A DNA stretch of 41,781 nucleotides from Acidobacteriota bacterium (GTDB lineage Bacteria; Acidobacteriota; Thermoanaerobaculia; UBA5066; Gp7-AA6). The notes beneath the pieces are model-generated. The model searched no databases and was not told the DNA's origin. It saw only the letters and a program-made list of their open reading frames with translations. The position numbers were made by a program, and so were the translations under genes. Where the stretch lies: the NCBI GenBank assembly GCA_020199905.1, contig JAIVJS010000080.1, positions 1 to 41,781 on the forward strand, read 5' to 3'. Shown here piece after piece: positions 31,076-36,320 of the stretch. The stretch's first letter is position 1, and every line of letters starts with the position of its first letter.

Positions 31076-31561
31076 ATGGTCCCGCCGCCACTCTCGTCTC
31101 CCGGTTTCACCGCCGACGACGAGACTTTTCAACGCGAAGCGCTCGCCTTCGCGCGCATCGCCTACGGAGAGAGAGAGGTTCCCGTCGGAGCGGTCGTTGT
31201 CGTGAACGGACGCATCACGGGCCGGGGCCGCAACCGCCGGGAGGCGCTCCGCGACCCGACCCACCACGCGGAGATCGAGGCCTTGCGCGAGGCGGGGCAG
31301 GCGGCGGGAACCTGGCATCTGGAAGGCGCCACCCTCTACGCCACCCTGGAGCCGTGCCCGATGTGCGCCGGCGCCGCGGTCAATGCGCGGATCGCCCGGA
31401 TCGTCTTCGGCTGCGCCGACCCCAAGGCGGGCTACTGCGGAACCCTCGGCAACATCCCGGCGGACCCGCGCCTGAACCACCGCTGCCGGGTGGACCGCGG
31501 TCTCCTCGCGGAGGATAGCGCGGATCTCCTGCGGATGTTCTTCCGGGCGAGACGCGAGTAG
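31076..31561 (+). CDS. tadA: tRNA-specific adenosine deaminase TadA
   Basis: The 161-residue protein has the zinc-deaminase motifs HAEIEALREAG and ATLEPCPMCAGAAVNARI, the tRNA-binding loop region (GRNRREALRDPTHHAE) and the family's C-terminal helix (GLLAEDSADLLRMFFRARRE). TadA converts A34 to inosine in tRNA-Arg(ACG), letting one tRNA read CGU, CGC and CGA. The residues before GFTADDETFQREALAFARIA may be non-native, and a start nearer to GFTADD is possible. Confidence 0.95.
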   Translation: MVPPPLSSPGFTADDETFQREALAFARIAYGEREVPVGAVVVVNGRITGRGRNRREALRDPTHHAEIEALREAGQAAGTWHLEGATLYATLEPCPMCAGAAVNARIARIVFGCADPKAGYCGTLGNIPADPRLNHRCRVDRGLLAEDSADLLRMFFRARRE

Positions 31562-31597
31562 GGAGCTGTCAGTCGTCGGAATCGGCGGCGGGGTTAG

Positions 31598-31680
31598 TGG
31601 CGGAGAGGGAGGGGTTCGAACCCTCGAAGCCCTTTCGGGCTTACCGGTTTTCGAGACCGGCCTGATCAACCACTCCAGCA
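31598..31680 (-). pseudogene. tRNA-Ser(CGA) lacking the 5' half of its acceptor stem
   Basis: The minus strand carries the D arm, an anticodon loop with CGA, the long serine variable arm, a fully paired T arm (GAGGG/CCCTC), the acceptor 3' strand CCTCTCC, discriminator G and CCA. Upstream of T8-G9 the seven bases should be GGAGAGG but read TCCCGAG (31681-31687), which pairs at one position only. The tRNA is normal up to nucleotide 8 and then runs straight into the ABC ATPase coding sequence. Confidence 0.88.
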
Positions 31681-32568
31681 CTCGGGAAGTTCCGCGCCGT
31701 CGACGGCCTCTCATTTTCGGTCCCGCGCGGGATCGTCTTCGGCCTGCTCGGCCCGAACGGCGCCGGAAAGACGACGACGATCCGGATGACGATGAACATC
31801 ACCGCCCCGGACTCGGGCGAGATCCACGTCCTCGGAAAACCGATGGACCGGGAGACCCAGAACCGCATCGGGTATCTGCCCGAGGAGCGAGGGCTGTACC
31901 GCAAGATGAAGGTGCTCGACCATCTCTACTTCCTGGCCGCGATCAAGGAAGTGAACCGCGAGACAGCACGCGCCCGCATCGAGGAGTGGCTCGACAAGAT
32001 GGAGCTGCGCCCGTGGCTGAACAAGAAGGTGGACGAGCTCTCCAAGGGGATGCAGCAGAAAGTGCAGTTCATCGCCACGATCGTGCACGATCCCGAGGTG
32101 CTCATCCTGGACGAGGTGTTCTCCGGCCTTGATCCGATCAACACGGCCCTGGTGAAGGACTACCTGACCGCCTTCCGGGCGAAGGGCAAGACGATCGTGT
32201 TCTCGACGCACGTGCTCGAGCAGGCCGAGAAGCTGTGCGATGAGATCTGCCTGATGGCCAAGTCGAAGAAGATCCTCGAAGGGAACCTGAAAGAGCTGAA
32301 ACGCACCCACGCGGAGGGACAGATCCGGATGTCGCTGCGGGCATCCGCGGCCGAGGTCGCGGCGCTGCCGGGTGTCTCCGCGTCCCATCCGGTCAACGGC
32401 GCGTATGTGATCTCGCTCGTGCCCGGAACGGACCGGCAGGCCTTCCTGCGCACCGCGATCGAGCGTCACGAGGTCAACGCCTTCTCAGACCGGGAGCCCG
32501 AGCTCGAGGAGATCTACCTGCACGCCGTGCAGAAGGCGGGCCTCGCCGAGACGAGAACCATCGAATGA
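31666..32568 (+). CDS. ABC transporter ATP-binding protein, start codon missing
   Basis: The frame reads LGKFRAVDGLSFSV (31681 onward), Walker A GPNGAGKTT (near 31753), IGYLPEERGLYRKMKVLDHL, the signature ELSKGMQQKVQF, Walker B EVLILDEVFSGLDP and the H-loop FSTHVLEQAE, then a DUF4162-like C-terminal domain. It is an ABC-2/NatA-type ATPase. The family's first 12-15 residues and any ATG/GTG/TTG before Walker A are absent: the frame meets a stop at 31663-31665, inside tRNA-Ser. The first in-frame ATG (31780) lies behind Walker A and would give an inactive protein. Either a deletion or misassembly removed the 5' end. Confidence 0.85.
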   Translation, partial: STTPALGKFRAVDGLSFSVPRGIVFGLLGPNGAGKTTTIRMTMNITAPDSGEIHVLGKPMDRETQNRIGYLPEERGLYRKMKVLDHLYFLAAIKEVNRETARARIEEWLDKMELRPWLNKKVDELSKGMQQKVQFIATIVHDPEVLILDEVFSGLDPINTALVKDYLTAFRAKGKTIVFSTHVLEQAEKLCDEICLMAKSKKILEGNLKELKRTHAEGQIRMSLRASAAEVAALPGVSASHPVNGAYVISLVPGTDRQAFLRTAIERHEVNAFSDREPELEEIYLHAVQKAGLAETRTIE

Positions 32569-32575
32569 GGAGCGC

Positions 32576-33931
32576 ATGAACTGGAGAAAGATCTTCGCGA
32601 TCGTCCGCCGCGAGTACACGGAGCGGATCCGGACGAAGGCCTTCTGGATCGCGACACTGATCATTCCGTTTCTTTTCGTGGGTCTCTTCATCGTCCAGAT
32701 CGCGATCGCTCGAAAGTCCGGCGGCGAACGCCGGCTCGCGGTCGTCGACATGACGGGGCACCTGTACGCGCCTCTGGCGTCGGAGCTGACGCATCCCGCC
32801 TCCGTCACGGCATCGGGCGAGGAGATGACGGGAGAAGCCGCCGCGCCTCCGAAAAAACAGACCATCCACTGGGTCGTCGAGCCGAGGCCCATCGTGGGAG
32901 ATCTCGAAAAGACCAAGGAAACGCTGCGCAAGGAAGTCCTGGCGAAGAAGATCAGCGCGTACCTGCTCCTGGACCCCGCGAGGCTTCGCAAGGACGAGGT
33001 GGAGTACTACTCGACCGCCGTCTCGGAGTGGATGACGCAGAACCAGCTCGAGCGCGCCATCAACCACGTCCGCCTCCGCGAGAAGATCGTCGCGCACGGC
33101 CTGGCGCCCGAGGTCGGCAACGAGCTCGACAAACGGGTCGACCTCCGCGCCTTCAAGGTCACCGAATCGGGCACGGCCGAGGAAAAGGGCGCCGGCATCA
33201 TCGCGGCGATGGTCTTTTTCTTCCTGATGTACTCGACGTTCTTCATGTACGGGTACCAGGTCATGCGGGGCGTCATCGAGGAGAAGAGCACCCGGATCGT
33301 CGAGATCGTCATCGCCTCCGTGCGTCCGACCGAGCTCATGCTGGGAAAGATCATCGGCATCGGCCTCGTCGGTCTCACGCAATATTTCGCGTGGTCTCTG
33401 ATCGCGATGAACCTCTCCCTGCCGGGCATCGCGAGCCTGCTCGCCGGCAGCGACATGGCGCCGAAGATCCCGCTGTCGATGTTGGGGTTCTTCATCCTCT
33501 TCTTCCTCTTCGGGTACTTTCTTTACGCCAGCATCTACACGGCGATCGCCGCTCCCTTCAACACGGATCAGGAGGCGCAGCAGCTCGCGATGATCCCGAT
33601 GGCGATGATCGTGTCCGGCATCGCGGTCTACCCGGCGGTGATGAACAATCCTTCGGGAGGACTGGCCGTCTTCGTGTCCCTGCTTCCCTTCACGGCGCCG
33701 CTGATGATGTTCCTGCGAACCGCGCTCGGACAGGTCCCCGCGTGGCAGATCGTGCTGTCCGTCGTCCTCCTCGCGGCGACGACGGTCGGGCTCGCCTGGT
33801 TTGCGGGGCGCGTCTACCGCGTCGGGATCCTCATGTATGGCAAGAAGCCGACGATTCCGGAGATCCTGCGGTGGGTCCGCTACTCGCCGGGGAAGGCCGT
33901 CCCGGCGCCCGCGGCGCGTGAAGGGTTGTAA
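32576..33931 (+). CDS. ABC-2 type (NatB-like) permease
   Basis: The 451-residue protein begins with the conserved cytoplasmic helix (IVRREYTERIRTKAFWIATL). It has one membrane segment near residues 20-42, a large extracytoplasmic domain, and about five membrane segments after residue 210 (GAGIIAAMVFFFLMYSTFFM, EEKSTRIVEIVIASVRPTEL, FFILFFLFGYFLYASIY). This matches NatB-like permeases that export Na+ or other small substrates with a separate ATPase, the gene just upstream (7-base gap). GAGGAGC precedes the ATG. Confidence 0.93.
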   Translation: MNWRKIFAIVRREYTERIRTKAFWIATLIIPFLFVGLFIVQIAIARKSGGERRLAVVDMTGHLYAPLASELTHPASVTASGEEMTGEAAAPPKKQTIHWVVEPRPIVGDLEKTKETLRKEVLAKKISAYLLLDPARLRKDEVEYYSTAVSEWMTQNQLERAINHVRLREKIVAHGLAPEVGNELDKRVDLRAFKVTESGTAEEKGAGIIAAMVFFFLMYSTFFMYGYQVMRGVIEEKSTRIVEIVIASVRPTELMLGKIIGIGLVGLTQYFAWSLIAMNLSLPGIASLLAGSDMAPKIPLSMLGFFILFFLFGYFLYASIYTAIAAPFNTDQEAQQLAMIPMAMIVSGIAVYPAVMNNPSGGLAVFVSLLPFTAPLMMFLRTALGQVPAWQIVLSVVLLAATTVGLAWFAGRVYRVGILMYGKKPTIPEILRWVRYSPGKAVPAPAAREGL

Positions 33932-33976
33932 AGGAAGGCGAGGGGCGAGGGGCGCTCGGCGAGGGGCGAAGGGCGG
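33932..33976. repeat. Heptanucleotide repeat (GGCGAGG class)
   Basis: GGCGAGG, GGCGAGG, GGCGCTC, GGCGAGG and GGCGAAG follow in register immediately after the permease stop. Confidence 0.8.
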
Positions 33977-33998
33977 ACTCGGAAGTTTCTTTTTTTGA

Positions 33999-34062
33999 TT
34001 CCCGATCTGGTTGACCGCGAAATACCGCGGCCGTCTCGCTCCCGTTAATCGCTCGGCTCCCG
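33999..34062 (+). repeat. Three-copy dispersed element, copy C
   Basis: TTGACCGCGAAATACCGCGG continues through CCGTCTCGCTCCCG and TCGCTCGGCTCCCG. It matches copies A and B including the upstream flank (GATTCCCGATC). It lies between the permease and the frameshifted gene at 34084, with no neighbouring gene in common with the other copies. Confidence 0.85.
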
Positions 34063-34083
34063 ATTCCGGGCCCCGGCTGCCTC

Positions 34084-34474
34084 TCAGCCCCGCGACGCGC
34101 GGCGGTGTTCGCCCTTTCGGAGGCGCCGCAGGTAAGACACCGTCAGCGCGACGAAGGCGGCGTCGGGGACGGCCTGCTGCTGGCTCGACAGGCGGCGGCG
34201 GAATCGCTCCGACCAGTCGGACATCAGGCGGCGCAGATGGTCCGACGAAACCGGATCGAGTCCGGCGCGGCCGGCGACGGTCGAGCGTGAACCGGGCGAA
34301 GGCTTCGGAGTCGGCACGAACGGCCATATACGACTCCCGCCAGAGAGCGTCGACGGGGCCGCGCAGACCCATCGTGATCCGACCGAACAATGGGCCTAGC
34401 GACTCCCGCTTCAGCGTGGAGTGATCGGCCCACACGCCGTAAACGGCGGGCTCGGGAGGCTTCGAGTTGTCCAT
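34084..34474 (-). pseudogene. Unrecognised gene broken by a single frameshift
   Basis: From the ATG at 34472-34474 the frame reads MDNSKPPEPAVYGVWADHST, RESLGPLFGRITMGLRGPVD and ADSEAFARFTLD. Near 34270-34280 sensible coding moves to the next frame (GLDPVSSDHLRRLMSDWSER, QQQAVPDAAFVALTVSYLRR) and ends at the TGA at 34084-34086. The joined product would be about 130 residues, hydrophilic and helical. I do not know the family. One base gained or lost, by mutation or sequencing error, explains it. Confidence 0.6.
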
Positions 34475-34604
34475 GCGTCGATGTCTGAGAAAGAGTTTGG
34501 ATTCAACATTCGAGCCAGTGCCTCTGGATCTTTACCGTCAGCGACTTACGTGACAATCGTCCTGAACGAGTGACACAAATTGCAATGCTCACCCGTACGG
34601 AAGC

Positions 34605-34712
34605 GCCACTGGCCGCCCTTTCCACACCGTAAAGGTCGTTGATGGGCGCGCCGTGAACGGTCACTTCCAGGTCTTCGGGGCCGGGCTGACGGACGTCGAA
34701 TACACGCTCTAC
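34605..34712 (+). pseudogene. Remnant of a secreted-protein C-terminal module (plus strand)
   Basis: The plus strand reads TVKVVDGRAVNGHFQVFGAG then LTDVEYTL, a phrase resembling the C-terminal module of many secreted proteins in Acidobacteriota-like genomes (VKVLDG..NGHFWVF.GLTNVEYT). It has no start, no long frame and no stop in place. It abuts remnants of the first part of the same kind of module on the other strand. Confidence 0.45.
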
Positions 34713-35140
34713 GACGAGCTCGACCTTGTTCCGAGAAAAATCAGAACTCGCCCGTGTCCTCCGTCAGCGGGATCGCGTTCGTCGGTCCGGAAGCGCCCTG
34801 CGCCGGGACTCCCCAGGCGGCGAGGGCGAAAGCGGCCGGCATTCAGACAGGGTGTCTGCCCGTCCGACAGGCAGGGCGCCGCGACGGCCGCTCGTCCGAT
34901 CCTGTCGCGGCCGGTCTCGGTGAACCAGACGTTGCCGTCGGGCCCCGAGACAAGGTCGGAATCGCGAGGTCCGATGAGCGCTATTGCACGGCATCGTTGG
35001 CGATCGGTGAACCAGACGAGATTCAGGAATGCCGCAGAGATCTCGAGCGGCTCCGCAGGGCTCGCCGACCCGGGCGGATCGGCGAGCCCGGGGACGTCCC
35101 GCTCCTGCAGGCATCCCTCTTCCTTTACGCATGACTGAGA
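34700..35140 (-). pseudogene. Decayed Vgb-like beta-propeller gene with C-terminal module
   Basis: On the minus strand a virginiamycin-B-lyase-like repeat is readable (SDLVSGPDGNVWFTETGRDR, IGR), preceded by a poorer copy (LVWFTDRQ...AIALIGP) and followed by CLNAGRF. In another frame comes SGPTNAIPLTEDTGEF with a TGA (34741-34743) where tryptophan is expected, then FFSENKVELVVE after a further shift. Several frameshifts and a stop make it non-functional. The rest of the 34475-35241 spacer holds nothing else I can support. Confidence 0.55.
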
Positions 35141-35241
35141 GGGCCTGTTGACCGTCTCCGACGAAAAAGTCGGCCGCCTCGAGACAACCGAGCTCCCCTC
35201 GGAACGATCCGAACGTACTCTGACGTCTCCAGCCTGGAGTC

Positions 35242-35724
35242 TCAGAACAGGGGATCCGTCGTCAAAAACGCCCGAAGCGTGAAGATGCAGGAGCCCGTCA
35301 TCTGCCCGACCTGGCAGCGGAAGTTGATCGTGGCGCTTGCGCCCGTCAGGTTGGCGAGCTTGAGACTCGTTCCCTGATACGCGTTCACGGCCTGAATCCC
35401 GGTGGGAGCCGAAACGATCGTCCATTGAGCGACCCACGCGTCATTGCTGCATGAGGGTGTTCCGGCGCCGCACTGGTTGAACCCGCCCGATGTCCCCACG
35501 TTCACGTTGGCGGCCATCGAGGCCGGTGCCCCGGTGACCGTGCTCACGACCGGGACGACGCCGACCACTTCGACGATGACGTTGTTCGGGATGGGGAGGT
35601 TGACACCGGTCGTGGCGGGCGTCGTCGCCCCCGTCACGGCGATCGAGAGCACCCCGGTGTTGGCGAATGCAGAACCTGAGACGAGGAGCGCCGACACAGC
35701 AAACGCGAGCGAACGCAACTTCAT
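35242..35724 (-). CDS. Small secreted protein of unknown function
   Basis: The 160-residue product has a clear signal peptide (KLRSLAFAVSALLVSGSAFA, cleavage after SAFA). The body is rich in Thr, Val, Ala and Gly with beta character (TGVLSIAVTGATTPATTGVN, VVEVV-like VIVEVVGVVPVVSTVTG). Four cysteines are suitable for two disulfides (NQCGAGTPSCSND and FRCQVGQMTGSCIF). No family is recognised. It is divergent from the TonB receptor and separated from it by the tRNA-like repeats. Confidence 0.7.
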   Translation of the reverse strand: MKLRSLAFAVSALLVSGSAFANTGVLSIAVTGATTPATTGVNLPIPNNVIVEVVGVVPVVSTVTGAPASMAANVNVGTSGGFNQCGAGTPSCSNDAWVAQWTIVSAPTGIQAVNAYQGTSLKLANLTGASATINFRCQVGQMTGSCIFTLRAFLTTDPLF

Positions 35725-35785
35725 GAGATTTCCCCCCTTGGCAAAGTCTATCCGCTGCCGGGATGCCGCATGGGGACGGCAACGG

Positions 35786-35884
35786 CCACGAGGTTCGAAC
35801 CCATCGCGCGCAAGGCGCAGCCGCGCTCAACGGATGCCGCCCTGGGAAGGCTGCGTCGGACGCAAGGCATAAGTGACCGGTCCG
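35786..35884 (-). repeat. tRNA-like repeat element 1
   Basis: Read on the minus strand, an anticodon-arm-like hairpin (GCAGCC, 7-nt loop TTCCCAG as in tRNA-Gly(CCC), GGCGGC; 35836-35854) is followed by a shared insert containing TTGAGCGCGGCTGCGCC (35814-35830) and then a T-arm-like box (ATGGG-TTCGAAC-CTCGT, 35788-35804). No normal D arm or matching acceptor strand is seen. Confidence 0.55.
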
Positions 35885-35897
35885 GCGGTAAAGGACC

Positions 35898-36055
35898 GCC
35901 CGGGAATCGAACCCATTGCCCCGCAAGGCGCGTTCGCCGCGTCGCGGCGCTGAGGGCCGCCCGCCGAAAGGCGCGCCGCGGCGCAGCCGCGCTCAAAGGG
36001 AAGCCGCGTTGCAGGGCTGCGTCCCGACGCAGCTTGCAGGTAACAGGGCCGGCAG
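35898..36055 (-). repeat. tRNA-like repeat element 2
   Basis: The order matches element 1: an upstream block with a GCTGCGTC/GACGCAGC palindrome, a hairpin with loop CCTGCAAC (36003-36020; Cys-like GCA), the shared 17-nt block (35980-35996), a longer insert, and a T-arm-like box ATGGG-TTCGATT-CCCGG (35900-35916). The remaining sequence between 35725 and 36320 contains no gene I can support. Confidence 0.55.
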
Positions 36056-36197
36056 GAATGTCCCGATTCGCCGACAGGTGAGTGGAGCCGCAGGCGGTCG
36101 CGCCGAAGCCACTCCGCCAAATTTGAACTCGTTCCCGGGACCGGAGGATCATCGGAGCGGTTCGTCAGCAAAAGCCTTATGTGTCAGTGGGTCACGC

Positions 36198-36227
36198 TTG
36201 ACTGGGGCGAGTTTGCTCAAGTACTCT
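36198..36227 (+). promoter_or_regulatory. Possible sigma-70 promoter of the TonB receptor gene
   Basis: TTGACT at 36198-36203 is a good -35 box. With an 18-base spacer the -10 would be TACTCT (36222-36227), a weak match. It lies about 95 bases before the start codon, leaving a leader rich in pyrimidine runs. Confidence 0.25.
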
Positions 36228-36320
36228 TTTTTTGGCGCAGCTTGCTGCGATCTACCAAACGACAACCCCCGGACCAGTCCGAAAAACTGCTTCTCATTTT
36301 CTAAGGCGAACGGAGGACAC

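Noticed and set aside
32474..34474. 666-residue minus-strand frame opposite the ABC-2 permease
   Set aside because: Only its first 65 or so residues look like protein (the frameshifted gene at 34084-34474). The rest is antisense to the permease and reads through dispersed repeat copy C.
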